Source: Flagellimonas zhangzhouensis
Lineage (GTDB): Bacteria; Bacteroidota; Bacteroidia; Flavobacteriales; Flavobacteriaceae
Direction of reading: 5' to 3'
Length of the DNA: 64,000 bases
Assembly (NCBI RefSeq): GCF_900102925.1
Contig: NZ_FNKI01000002.1
Location: 1,364,001 to 1,428,000 of the forward strand
The notes under the pieces are model-generated. The model saw only the letters and a list, made by a program, of their open reading frames with translations. It was not told the DNA's origin and did not search any database. Below are positions 25,633-34,646 of the stretch, in pieces. The translations under genes were made by a program, and so were the position numbers. How positions within the stretch are numbered: the stretch's first letter is position 1; each line of letters opens with the position of its first letter.

Positions 25633-26876
25633 TACGCTTCTACCTTATTTTCAACGATCTTGTACAATTTGTCTGAAAGTCGAATCCTAAAATCCAAAGG
25701 AATTGTCACAGAATCGCCTTTTTTAGCGGTAGAAAGTTTGGCATCGTTCACCAACATTTGGGTTATTTTCATTTCTTTGGCTCCCGTAGTTGGTCCTGTT
25801 ACCAAAATGGTGTCTCCAATGGAAATATCATAAGCTTCAATAATAAACTCCCCGATATTGGTTTTTGGAAAAAAGTGAGCTCCTTTGCCAATATACACTT
25901 TCTTTTGGGAAGCCGAAGAACCAGGAATTTTACTCCACTCGCCTAATTTTTGTCCTAAATAATAGCCACTCCAAAAACCACGATTGTAGACTTTTTCTAG
26001 TTCTTGCATCCAAATGATGACTTTTTCCTTATCGTAATTACCCTCGTACAAACTATCCAAAGCTTGACGGTAACATTTGATGACTTTAGCCACATATTCT
26101 GGAGCACGTCCCCTACCCTCAATTTTCAAAACTTTGATTCCCGCATCGGCCACTTGATCCAGAAAATCAATGGTACACAAATCTTTGGGCGACATGATGT
26201 ACTCATTGTCCAGTTCCATTTCAAAACCAGTTTCTTGGTCAATCACCGTATATTTTTTGCGGCAATTTTGTTTACAGGCACCTCTGTTGGCAGAAGAGTT
26301 ATAGGAATGCAAACTCATATAACATTTACCCGAAACGGCCATGCACAAAGCTCCGTGACCGAACACCTCAATCTCGACCAATCGACCAGATGGGCCTTTA
26401 ATTTGTTCCTTTTCAATTTGTTCGGTAATTTTCTTCACTTGTCGCAAACTCAACTCCCGACTTAACACCATGGTATCGGCGAACATGGCATAAAACTTTA
26501 CCGTTTCAATATTCGTCACATTGATTTGAGTGGAAATATGCACTTCCAAACCCAATTCCCTAGCGGATGCAATTACCGCTTGATCCATGGCAATAATGGC
26601 TGTCAATCCAACCTCTTTGGCTTTCTTCAACAGGGTTTTTACAATGGAAAGGTCGTGGTCGTAAATAATGGTGTTTAGGGTAAGATAGGTTCTTACTCCT
26701 TTTTCATTACAACGTTTGGCAATCTCTGGCAGGTCGTCCAATGTAAAGTTCATGGTGGCCCTTGCCCTCATGTTCAACTGTTCCACTCCAAAATACACCG
26801 AATCCGCTCCATTGTCCAATGCGGCTTGTAAGGATTCAAAATTACCCGCAGGTGCCATCAACTCAATCTGTTGCAT
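25632..26876 (-). CDS. peptidase U32 family protein (TrhP/YegQ-like)
   Basis: The 414-residue U32 family protein has ELMAPAGNFESLQAAL at the N-terminus, HISTQINVTN, then the Cys-rich signature with C-x-MAVSGKCYMSLH and RGACKQNCRKKY (about 170-215). The E. coli relative TrhP takes part in tRNA uridine-34 5-hydroxylation, and the cysteines are thought to hold an Fe-S cluster. The frame is open from a TTG at 26909, but the promoter box at 26907-26914 excludes it, so the ATG at 26876 is used. The adjacent ferredoxin supports a redox role. The name peptidase may be historical. Confidence 0.88.
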   Translation of the reverse strand: MQQIELMAPAGNFESLQAALDNGADSVYFGVEQLNMRARATMNFTLDDLPEIAKRCNEKGVRTYLTLNTIIYDHDLSIVKTLLKKAKEVGLTAIIAMDQAVIASARELGLEVHISTQINVTNIETVKFYAMFADTMVLSRELSLRQVKKITEQIEKEQIKGPSGRLVEIEVFGHGALCMAVSGKCYMSLHSYNSSANRGACKQNCRKKYTVIDQETGFEMELDNEYIMSPKDLCTIDFLDQVADAGIKVLKIEGRGRAPEYVAKVIKCYRQALDSLYEGNYDKEKVIIWMQELEKVYNRGFWSGYYLGQKLGEWSKIPGSSASQKKVYIGKGAHFFPKTNIGEFIIEAYDISIGDTILVTGPTTGAKEMKITQMLVNDAKLSTAKKGDSVTIPLDFRIRLSDKLYKIVENKVEA

Positions 26877-26906
26877 GTCAAAAGTTTTTGCTTCCGAAAT
26901 ATTTTG

Positions 26907-26935
26907 CAAAACTACATTTTTCCTTGCATTGCAAA
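26907..26935 (-). promoter_or_regulatory. promoter of the U32-ferredoxin operon
   Basis: On the minus strand TTTG (26935-26932) and TAGTTTTG (26914-26907) are separated by 17 bp, a good fit to the Bacteroidota consensus. It sets the start codon at 26876. Confidence 0.7.
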
Positions 26936-26990
26936 AAGTTAAGTATCTTGAGATATCGCGACAATTCCCATGAATCAGATAAATGTTCCT

Positions 26991-27923
26991 ATGAAACCCT
27001 ATTTTTTCCTTTTAAGTCTGTTTCTTGTTTTTGCCTTTAGCTGCAAGCAAGAAGCACCAAAACCTAAAGAAACTGAATCAACAGCAAAGCCTATTTCCAA
27101 AGAAAAATCACCAAAAAAACCATTATCGGAAGATTTCAAGGCCTATTGGTATGCTGGTGAAGCTGAAATTACTTCCTACGAATTACAACAGGCCCGCTAT
27201 GGTGAAATACGAGATGGCAAAGCAGTTTTAATTTATGTAACCGAGCCTTTTTTACCCGAAAAACAAGTTAAGGCGGATAAAAGCAACCCTGAAAATATAT
27301 CAGTTTTAAAATTGAATGCCACCAAAAAGTTTGTGACGGGAATTTATCCCTACTCTATTATGGCCAGTACGTTTTATCCTGTTTACGATAATCAAAATGC
27401 CATTAAAACCAGCTTGTCGGTTCAGGAGTGGTGTGGACATGTGTACTCCCAATTGAACAATCGTGAACAATTTGAGTTCACTTCCCATTCGTATTTTGAG
27501 GGAGAGGCTGATCAAGAATTTTCATTGGAAAAGTCCAACCTTGAGAATGAAATCTGGAACAAAATCCGAATTAATCCAACCGATCTTCCTTTGGGTGAAA
27601 TAGAAATGATTCCATCTTTGGAATTTCTTCGCTTGAAGCATCAAGAAATGAAAGCATACTCCGCAAAAGCCGAACTTACAACCTCGAATGGAATTTCAAC
27701 CTATTCCATTTCCTACCCAGACTTGGAACGAAATTTGATGATAACTTTTACATCTGACTTTCCCTTTTCCATTGAAAGTTGGACAGAAGAATTTAACAGC
27801 GGATTTGGTCCAAATGCGAAAAAAATGACCACTACCGCTACAAAAATCAAAACATATAAATCAGCCTATTGGGGTCAGAATAAAAATAGGGATTTAGGAT
27901 TAAGGGACAGTTTAGGTTTGTAA
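26991..27923 (+). CDS. conserved lipoprotein of unknown function
   Basis: The 310-residue protein starts MKPYFFLLSLFLVFAFSC, a lipoprotein signal with Cys18, followed by a Lys/Pro/Glu-rich linker (about 20-45). The body is soluble; segments such as EDFKAYWYAGEAEITSYEL and SVQEWCGHVYSQLNNR recur in a conserved flavobacterial family as I recall it. No enzyme motif is visible. The frame opens seven codons earlier (26970), but the lipoprotein signal fits the later ATG. Probably cell-envelope localised; role unknown. Confidence 0.75.
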   Translation: MKPYFFLLSLFLVFAFSCKQEAPKPKETESTAKPISKEKSPKKPLSEDFKAYWYAGEAEITSYELQQARYGEIRDGKAVLIYVTEPFLPEKQVKADKSNPENISVLKLNATKKFVTGIYPYSIMASTFYPVYDNQNAIKTSLSVQEWCGHVYSQLNNREQFEFTSHSYFEGEADQEFSLEKSNLENEIWNKIRINPTDLPLGEIEMIPSLEFLRLKHQEMKAYSAKAELTTSNGISTYSISYPDLERNLMITFTSDFPFSIESWTEEFNSGFGPNAKKMTTTATKIKTYKSAYWGQNKNRDLGLRDSLGL

Positions 27924-27984
27924 CACCTTTTAAAGGCGATGTTAAAACTCTTCTAAATTATTCCCCAACTGACCACAAACAGGC

Positions 27985-27992
27985 TATATTTG
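27985..27992 (+). promoter_or_regulatory. -7 element of the PIG-L operon
   Basis: TATATTTG matches TAnnTTTG, 23 bp before the ATG at 28016. No clear -33 TTTG is seen at the usual distance. Confidence 0.5.
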
Positions 27993-28015
27993 AAACAACC
28001 ACTAAACAACCAACA

Positions 28016-30547
28016 ATGAAATACGTATGGGTAACCCTCTCGGCTATTGTATTTTCTGTAACCTTACTTCATGCCCAAAAACCAGATAAACCTACATCTG
28101 CTGAGATCTATCACGAACTACAAAAACTCAACTTTTTAGGTACGGCACTTTATGTGGCGGCTCATCCCGATGATGAGAACACAAGCCTAATTTCGTATAT
28201 GTCCAACCATGAAAAAGCGCGCACGGTCTACCTTTCCATGACGCGAGGAGATGGTGGGCAAAATTTAATTGGTTCCGAACTCCGTGAACTTTTGGGTGTT
28301 TTGCGTACCGAGGAATTATTGGCTGCCCGACATAAGGATGGCGGGGAACAACGTTTTACCAGAGCCAACGATTTTGGCTTCTCTAAGCATCCTAACGAAA
28401 CCCTTAAGATTTGGGATAAAGAAAAAGTTTTGGCAGATGTGGTCTGGACCATTCGCAAAATAAAACCAGATGTAATTGTGAATCGTTTCGACCACAGAAC
28501 ACCTGGATCAACCCATGGCCATCACACTTCTTCCGCCGTTTTAAGTGTTGAAGCTTTTGATATTGCGAACAATCCCGAAGTGTATGCCGAGCAATTGGAA
28601 TATACTACTCCTTGGCAACCCAAACGAATTTTCTACAATACTTCTTGGTGGCAATACGGAAGTCAAGAAGCGTTTGAAAAAGTGGATAAATCGGGTATGG
28701 TCAGCTTGGATGTGGGCACTTATTATCCTGAATTAGGCCTATCCAATAACGAAATTGCCGCTTTGGCGCGTAGCCAACATTTATGTCAAGGCTTTGGAAG
28801 GTTGACCGATAGAGGGTCTTCCATGGAATACATTGAGTTACTTAAAGGAGATATGCCCAAAAACAACGATGTTTTTGATGGCATCAACACCACTTGGTCT
28901 CGCGTAAAAGGTGGTGAAGCAGTTGGTGAAATTCTTTATGCCGTAGAAAAGAATTTCAATTTTAGGAATCCTGAAAAACATCTTCCTGAATTGGTGAAAG
29001 CATATCAATTGCTTCAAAAAGTGGAGGATGAACATTGGAGAACCCTTAAATCGGAGGAGCTTCAAACCTTAATTTTAAATTGTGCAGGGCTTTATATTGA
29101 AGCTAGTTCCGCTGAAGCTTCAGCTACGCCCGGAAGCACGGCAAAAGTTAATTTTGAAGCTATCAACCGTAGTGCGAATACTATTACTTTAAAATCCATA
29201 ACGCTTAGTGGTGTTTCTGAAAAAATCACACCGAATAAAGTATTGGCAAACAACCTTAAATTAAATTACGATATCAGTTTTGCGGTTCCAGCAAATACAA
29301 ATTATACGAGTCCTTATTGGTTGAACGAGCCAGGAACTTTAGGTACATATACAGTAAATGACCAAACATTGATTGGTAAACCTGAAACGCCAAGTGCTTT
29401 CACGGCTACTTTCGCTTTGGAAGTTGATGGTGTTGCCATCAATATTGAAAAGCCTGTTATTTATCGCTATTCCAAACCCGATAAAGGTGAGGTGTACGAA
29501 CCTTTCGCAATTTTGCCCGAAGCTACTTCTAAAATTGATGAAAAAGTCTTGATTTTCGCCAATGCAGATACCAAAGACGTGCAAGTAAAAATTAGAGCAG
29601 GTAAAAATGATGTTTCTGGAAATGTTGTTTTGAACCATCCTGAAGGTTGGCTGGTTTCCCCAAGTAGCATTCCATTTTCTATTGCCCAAAAAGGGGAAGA
29701 AATCAGTGTGAGTTTTAAGGTTTCACCACCTCAAACAGGCAGTGAAGGAAAAATTTCACCTGTAATTACTATTGGAAACAACACCTATAACAAAGAGCTT
29801 GTTGAAATCAATTACGACCATATTCCAAAGCAATCCATTTTGCTGCCTTCAGAAGCGAAGGTAGTTCGTATGAACATTCAGAAATCTGGAGAACACATCG
29901 CATACATTATGGGAGCAGGTGACAATGTACCTGAAAGTTTGGAACAGATTGGCTACCAAGTGCATCTTATTGACCCAAATGACATACAAGTGGGTTCGTT
30001 GGATAAATATGACGCGGTGGTAGTCGGAATTAGAGCATATAATGTAGTGGATGCCTTAAAATTTAAACAGCCTATCCTTTTTGATTATGTAGAAAAAGGG
30101 GGAACCATGATTGTGCAATACAACACTGCTGGTCGTTGGGCCAGTCAGTTTGAAAATATTGCACCTTACGATTTAACGCTTTCCAGAGATCGAGTTACAG
30201 ACGAAAATGCCAATGTGCGTATCTTGGCCAAAAATAATTCGTTGGTGAGCTACCCAAATGCCATCACGGAAAAAGACTTTGATGGTTGGGTACAAGAACG
30301 TGGACTGTATTTCCCAAGTGAGTGGAGTGCAGATTTTACTCCAATTTTAGAGATGAGCGACGAAGGAGAATCACCGACCCAAGGTAGCCTTTTAGTGGCA
30401 CCTTATGGAGAAGGTCATTATATTTACACTGGCTTGAGCTTTTTTAGGGAACTTCCCGTCGGAGTTTCAGGAGCTTATAAATTGTTCGCCAATATGCTTT
30501 CCGTTGGAAAAGATGAAGTAAAAAAAGAAAGTAATGTCAAAGGATAA
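28016..30547 (+). CDS. secreted PIG-L family deacetylase with C-terminal ThuA-like region
   Basis: The 843-residue exported protein has a signal peptide (1-20, ending LLHAQ). The PIG-L/LmbE domain (about 25-290) has the zinc motif AAHPDDENTSLI, TRGDGGQNLIG and a later DHRTPGSTHGHHTSS with the third ligand. Beta-rich middle domains (about 350-600, Ig/NEW3-like) lead to a C-terminal Rossmann-like segment (about 620-830; DKYDAVVVGIRAYNV, VEKGGTMIVQYNTAGRW) resembling ThuA/GATase-like folds. It would remove N-acetyl groups from a sugar conjugate in the periplasm. One base separates it from the small peptide gene, and the symporter follows, suggesting that the product is imported. Confidence 0.9.
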   Translation: MKYVWVTLSAIVFSVTLLHAQKPDKPTSAEIYHELQKLNFLGTALYVAAHPDDENTSLISYMSNHEKARTVYLSMTRGDGGQNLIGSELRELLGVLRTEELLAARHKDGGEQRFTRANDFGFSKHPNETLKIWDKEKVLADVVWTIRKIKPDVIVNRFDHRTPGSTHGHHTSSAVLSVEAFDIANNPEVYAEQLEYTTPWQPKRIFYNTSWWQYGSQEAFEKVDKSGMVSLDVGTYYPELGLSNNEIAALARSQHLCQGFGRLTDRGSSMEYIELLKGDMPKNNDVFDGINTTWSRVKGGEAVGEILYAVEKNFNFRNPEKHLPELVKAYQLLQKVEDEHWRTLKSEELQTLILNCAGLYIEASSAEASATPGSTAKVNFEAINRSANTITLKSITLSGVSEKITPNKVLANNLKLNYDISFAVPANTNYTSPYWLNEPGTLGTYTVNDQTLIGKPETPSAFTATFALEVDGVAINIEKPVIYRYSKPDKGEVYEPFAILPEATSKIDEKVLIFANADTKDVQVKIRAGKNDVSGNVVLNHPEGWLVSPSSIPFSIAQKGEEISVSFKVSPPQTGSEGKISPVITIGNNTYNKELVEINYDHIPKQSILLPSEAKVVRMNIQKSGEHIAYIMGAGDNVPESLEQIGYQVHLIDPNDIQVGSLDKYDAVVVGIRAYNVVDALKFKQPILFDYVEKGGTMIVQYNTAGRWASQFENIAPYDLTLSRDRVTDENANVRILAKNNSLVSYPNAITEKDFDGWVQERGLYFPSEWSADFTPILEMSDEGESPTQGSLLVAPYGEGHYIYTGLSFFRELPVGVSGAYKLFANMLSVGKDEVKKESNVKG

Positions 30548-30548
30548 C

Positions 30549-30650
30549 ATGGATACTAAATTCGAATGGAAAAAAGAGTATAGCATTGTACTCTTTTTAA
30601 ACGCCATTTATATTTTGATTTTTTACCTCATAATGATACTAAACAACTAA
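30549..30650 (+). CDS. 33-residue single-pass membrane peptide in a symporter operon
   Basis: ATG to TAA encodes 33 residues: a charged N-terminus (MDTKFEWKKEYS), one transmembrane helix of about 20 residues (IVLFLNAIYILIFYLIMIL) and a short NN tail. It begins one base after the PIG-L stop codon and ends 8 bp before the symporter ATG, so it fills the junction completely. Its fit in the operon and the clear topology support a real gene. By analogy with small partners of other SSS transporters (DUF4212 with ActP, YhdT with PanF) it may be a symporter subunit; that is inference. Confidence 0.7.
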   Translation: MDTKFEWKKEYSIVLFLNAIYILIFYLIMILNN

Positions 30651-30658
30651 AATCCTGA

Positions 30659-32365
30659 ATGGCATTACTCGATTGGATTATACTTGGTAGCACCCTATTA
30701 TTTATTGTGGCCTATGGTGTTTGGAAAACCCGTGGCAATGATAGTGTTGAAGATTATGTTCGTGGTGGCGACAATATAAAATGGTGGACCATCGGTCTAT
30801 CAGTAATGGCGACCCAAGCAAGTGCCATCACCTTTTTATCTACGCCTGGACAAGCTTTCCATGACGGAATGGGTTTTGTACAATTCTATTTTGGTCTTCC
30901 TTTGGCCATGGTAGTCATCTGCCTCATTTTTATCCCTATTTATAAAAAACTGAAGGTATATACGGCATATGAAATGTTGGAAGGCCGTTTTGATCTTAAG
31001 ACTAGAACATTGACGGCTATCTTGTTTTTGGTTCAACGAGGATTGGCAGCAGGAATCACCATTTATGCACCTTCCATTATCTTATCTGCGGTTTTGGGTT
31101 GGGATTTAAGAACCCTGAACGTGATTATCGGAATAATGGTAATCATTTACACAGTTTCTGGAGGAACCAAGGCTGTAAGTGTTACGCAAAAGCAGCAAAT
31201 GTTCATCATTATGCTGGGTATGTTCTTCGCCTTCTTTTTTATTCTCAGTGCATTGCCAACGGATATTTCTTTTGCAAAAGCTCTAAAGGTTGCTGGTGCC
31301 AATAATAAACTCAATATTCTAGATTTTACATTAGACCCAGACAACCGATACACTTTTTGGAGTGGTATTACTGGTGGATTCTTTTTGGCACTCGCCTACT
31401 TCGGTACAGACCAAAGTCAAGTACAACGTTACCTGTCAGGAAAGTCGATTCGGGAAAGTCAGTGGGCCTTGGTGTTCAATGGAATTTTTAAAATTCCGAT
31501 GCAGTTCTTCATTTTATTGGTTGGAGCCATGGTTTTTGTGTTTTATCAATACAATGCCTCTCCCCTAAATTTTAATCCTGCAGCTACTGAAGCCGTGATG
31601 CAATCGGAATATGCAGAAAATTATAAATCCCTTGAGGCTGAGCACCTAAAACTTGAAGTAGATAAGCGAATGGCACAAGATGCCTTCTCCGAAGCCTTGG
31701 AACTCAAGGAATATAATGCTATTGAACAGGCCAAACAGGATATCATCCGAATCAACCAAAAGGAAAACATGAGTCGTGAAACGGCCCGTAGTTTAATTTC
31801 TAAAGCAGATGGTCAAGTGGAAACCAATGACAAAGATTATGTGTTCATCCATTTTATTTTGAACAATCTCCCCACAGGACTTATCGGTTTGCTTTTGGCA
31901 GTTATTCTTTCCGCCGCAATGTCTTCAACAGCATCAGAATTAAACGCTTTGGGAACGATTACCGCTTTGGACCTTTATAAAAGAAACCAGAAAAAAGATC
32001 TCGATCAAAAGCATTATTTAATGGCAACCAAAGGTTTTACATTGCTTTGGGGAATTATTGCCATTGGGATAGCCAATGTGGCCAACCTATTTGACAATCT
32101 TATTCAATTGGTAAATATTATCGGTTCCATTTTCTATGGCAATGTACTTGGAATATTCCTTCTGGCCTTCTTTTTCAAATTTGTAAAAGGAAATGCAGTT
32201 TTTGTTGCGGCTATTGTTACCCAGATTATTGTAATTGTCGGGTGGTATATGGATTGGATGTCTTATTTATGGCTGAATGCCTTTGGATGTGTTTTGGTTA
32301 TCCTGCTCGCAAGTTTGCTACAGGCATTCGATAATTTCCTCAATAACTCGAAAGTAGAGAGCTAA
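30659..32365 (+). CDS. sodium:solute symporter (SSS family)
   Basis: The 568-residue Na+-coupled transporter has about 13-14 transmembrane helices. Family features include the first helix DWIILGSTLLFIVAYGVW, the Na-site region SVMATQASAITFLSTPGQAF (about 45-64), YTVSGGTKAVSVTQ and LAAAMSSTASELNALG-like Ser/Ala-rich helix 9. A hydrophilic, strongly charged helical insert of about 80 residues (about 313-395) interrupts the helices. It is third in the operon with PIG-L deacetylase and the small peptide, so a deacetylated amino sugar or conjugate is a plausible substrate, not proven. Confidence 0.92.
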   Translation: MALLDWIILGSTLLFIVAYGVWKTRGNDSVEDYVRGGDNIKWWTIGLSVMATQASAITFLSTPGQAFHDGMGFVQFYFGLPLAMVVICLIFIPIYKKLKVYTAYEMLEGRFDLKTRTLTAILFLVQRGLAAGITIYAPSIILSAVLGWDLRTLNVIIGIMVIIYTVSGGTKAVSVTQKQQMFIIMLGMFFAFFFILSALPTDISFAKALKVAGANNKLNILDFTLDPDNRYTFWSGITGGFFLALAYFGTDQSQVQRYLSGKSIRESQWALVFNGIFKIPMQFFILLVGAMVFVFYQYNASPLNFNPAATEAVMQSEYAENYKSLEAEHLKLEVDKRMAQDAFSEALELKEYNAIEQAKQDIIRINQKENMSRETARSLISKADGQVETNDKDYVFIHFILNNLPTGLIGLLLAVILSAAMSSTASELNALGTITALDLYKRNQKKDLDQKHYLMATKGFTLLWGIIAIGIANVANLFDNLIQLVNIIGSIFYGNVLGIFLLAFFFKFVKGNAVFVAAIVTQIIVIVGWYMDWMSYLWLNAFGCVLVILLASLLQAFDNFLNNSKVES

Positions 32366-32369
32366 AAAA

Positions 32370-32390
32370 AACCCACTTAAAAAGTGGGTT
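32370..32390. terminator. bidirectional intrinsic terminator
   Basis: The 9-bp stem AACCCACTT/AAGTGGGTT has a 3-nt loop between the convergent symporter and DUF2911 genes. T-rich sequence follows on both strands. Confidence 0.8.
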
Positions 32391-32414
32391 CTTATATTTT
32401 GAAAAGCTGAACGA

Positions 32415-33269
32415 TTAATTCTCAGCCCATTCTTGTAATGACTCTGTATTCAATTTAACATAGTCTTGGTTGCCAGCTTCTTGAGCCGCAGACAAAGAAC
32501 GTTTGGCAGCTTTAATAGCTCCTTCTTTATCCCCAAGTTTAGCATAGATCAAAGATTGGGTGCGCATCATCCAATACGCTTTTCCACCATCCATTTCAAC
32601 AGCTTTATCAACCCAAGTTTTTGCTTGCTCCATGTTCATACCTTCAGAAAAATAATAGGAACCAGCTGCAAAATAATCGTTGGCAGTTAGCTCTCCTCCA
32701 CCATTCATGGTAGCTTCAATGCTTTTAATGGCCTTATCTACGGTTGGAACCACAAATTTTACACCTACATAAGTGTTCTCCCACATAATTCCCAAAGTAG
32801 CACCATTGTTATGCAAATCGTCAATGGTAATAGTGAACGTCTCAATAGGCATTGGAATTTCCATAGCTTCAACCTTAACAGTAGCCGCTACTTTAGAGGC
32901 GTCCCATTCTGCTGGATTGCCCCAATTTTCTATATCTGTGTAAAAGAAAACTTCCCAAACAGCTTCATTAGGTCTGGTATAAATGGAATAACTTCCAGCA
33001 CTTATTTTTTTTCCTTCAACTTCTACGTCATCACTAAAAGTGATAATGGTATTTTGATTGGCACCTGTTCTCCAGATTTCTCCATAAGTTTCAAGTCCAC
33101 CAAAAATCTTTCTACCCCTCATAGAAGGCCTAGAATATTTAACTGTAACATCCGTTAATCCAACCTTTTGTTCCAAAGTAGAGAACGGGCTTGGAGCTGG
33201 AGTTTCTATCTGTGCATTTAGGGTAACACACATTAAACCAACAAATAATAGTAGTGCAACTTTTTTCAT
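32415..33269 (-). CDS. DUF2911 domain protein, secreted
   Basis: The 284-residue protein has a signal peptide (1-19, ending TLNAQ). The DUF2911 domain (about 25-180) contains VTVKYSRPSMRGRKIFGGL, IWRTGANQNTIITFSDDV and GSYSIYTRP. A C-terminal helical TPR-like part (about 195-284) includes AKTWVDKAVEMDGGKAYWM. It is probably periplasmic; function not known. A TAGCTTTG -7 box lies upstream on the minus strand (33306-33299). Confidence 0.88.
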   Translation of the reverse strand: MKKVALLLFVGLMCVTLNAQIETPAPSPFSTLEQKVGLTDVTVKYSRPSMRGRKIFGGLETYGEIWRTGANQNTIITFSDDVEVEGKKISAGSYSIYTRPNEAVWEVFFYTDIENWGNPAEWDASKVAATVKVEAMEIPMPIETFTITIDDLHNNGATLGIMWENTYVGVKFVVPTVDKAIKSIEATMNGGGELTANDYFAAGSYYFSEGMNMEQAKTWVDKAVEMDGGKAYWMMRTQSLIYAKLGDKEGAIKAAKRSLSAAQEAGNQDYVKLNTESLQEWAEN

Positions 33270-33431
33270 ATGATAATGTTTTTAAGTGATTAGTGGAACA
33301 AAGCTAAAGATAAACCCCACCTCTATTTGTTAATAAATCCTTAAAAGGATTGAGATGAAATCAAAAGCGTTCCAGTTTCAAATTTACAATTTTGTTTAAC
33401 TTATTTTTTATTTTATTAAACAATATAATTT

Positions 33432-33439
33432 TATCTTTG
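33432..33439 (+). promoter_or_regulatory. -7 element of the SRPBCC-SDR-photolyase operon
   Basis: TATCTTTG matches TAnnTTTG and lies 15 bp before the ATG at 33455. It falls inside a longer open frame, which argues against the upstream start. No standard -33 TTTG is found, which may mean activator dependence. Confidence 0.5.
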
Positions 33440-33454
33440 TGTAAACTTAATTTG

Positions 33455-33952
33455 ATGCAACTCTATCAATTAAAATCGAAACAAGTATTCCCAATTACCA
33501 AAAGGGAAGCATGGGATTTTCTGTCTGATCCAAAAAATTTAGCAGTAATTACACCATCCCATATGGGGTTTCATATTTTGGCAGGAGCTGACCGACCTAT
33601 GTTTCAAGGTCAGGTCATCCAATATATAGTAAAGCCTTTTCCAATGGTATCCACTAAATGGGTCACCGAAATAACCCATGTAAAAGATGGAGAATACTTT
33701 GTGGACGAACAGCGTTTTGGCCCATATGCGCTATGGCATCATAAACACTTTTTAAAAGAAGTTCCCGAAGGTGTGGAAATGGAAGACATTATTGATTATA
33801 AATTACCCTTTGGATTTTTAGGCCGTTTGGTTCATCCGATTTTGGTTAAAAAACAATTACAGAAAATTTTTGAGTTCCGTGAACAAAAACTTGCGGATTT
33901 ATTCGGGAAAGTATCGGGTACAAAAAATCAGTTGAGTATATCAAAAATATAA
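33455..33952 (+). CDS. SRPBCC family protein
   Basis: The 165-residue START/SRPBCC-fold ligand-binding protein begins QLYQLKSKQVFPITKREAW, the typical first strand and helix. Its later DEQRFGPYALWHHKHFLKE and the C-terminal helix IFEFREQKLADLF also fit the fold. The frame extends 21 codons upstream but would include the -7 promoter box, so this ATG is used. It is first in a tight operon with an SDR protein (1-bp gap) and a photolyase (1-bp overlap), a combination common in Bacteroidota. The ligand is unknown. Confidence 0.88.
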   Translation: MQLYQLKSKQVFPITKREAWDFLSDPKNLAVITPSHMGFHILAGADRPMFQGQVIQYIVKPFPMVSTKWVTEITHVKDGEYFVDEQRFGPYALWHHKHFLKEVPEGVEMEDIIDYKLPFGFLGRLVHPILVKKQLQKIFEFREQKLADLFGKVSGTKNQLSISKI

Positions 33953-33953
33953 T

Positions 33954-34646
33954 ATGAAAAAGAAGATATTGTTGATTGGAGGCTCTTACGGTATTGGTTT
34001 GGAAATGGCCAAAAAGCTATCCAAAGACCATCACGTTTTTGTGGCAAGCCGAAGCTCTGAACTACTTTCTAATCCAAATATTACCCACATTCCATTTGAT
34101 GCACTAAAAGAAGATATTTCTGAAAAAGTAATTCCCGAAAAATTGGACGGCTTTGTATATTGTCCTGGCAGCATCAACCTAAAACCATTTAAGACCATGG
34201 GAATTGACACCATTCAAAACGATATGGAAATCAACTTTTTCGCATTGGTAAAAGCAGTCAAGTCAATTATCAATAGAATGAATGAAGGTTCGAGTATGGT
34301 TTTTTTCAGTACGGTTGCTGTTGGAACTGGAATGCCTTTTCATACTAGTGTTGCAGCTGCAAAAGGTGCCATTGAAGGTTTTGCGCGAGCATTGGCTGCC
34401 GAATATGCCCCAAAAATCCGAGTAAACGTTGTTGCCCCTTCATTGGTCGATACACCTTTATCCGAACGGTTATTGAGTAACGACAAGAAAAAAGAACTGA
34501 TAAATCAAAGACACCCCATGAAAAGGGTTGGAAAAACTGGAGACATTGCCAACATGGCTACTTTTCTATTGGATTCCAATAATTCTTGGGTTACAGGTCA
34601 GGTAATCGGTGTTGATGGAGGTATGTCCACATTAAATGTAAACTAA
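33954..34646 (+). CDS. divergent short-chain dehydrogenase-like protein
   Basis: The 230-residue Rossmann protein of the SDR family has the nucleotide motif IGGSYGIG (about 8-15), a VYCPGSINL segment where NNAG normally lies, and the C-terminal VTGQVIGVDGGMS. The active-site block has Lys137, but the position of the catalytic Tyr (Y-x-x-x-K) is Val133 (VAAAK). A normal reductase mechanism is therefore unlikely; it may bind NAD(P) or act as a scaffold. It lies between the SRPBCC and photolyase genes and overlaps the latter by one base. Confidence 0.88.
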   Translation: MKKKILLIGGSYGIGLEMAKKLSKDHHVFVASRSSELLSNPNITHIPFDALKEDISEKVIPEKLDGFVYCPGSINLKPFKTMGIDTIQNDMEINFFALVKAVKSIINRMNEGSSMVFFSTVAVGTGMPFHTSVAAAKGAIEGFARALAAEYAPKIRVNVVAPSLVDTPLSERLLSNDKKKELINQRHPMKRVGKTGDIANMATFLLDSNNSWVTGQVIGVDGGMSTLNVN

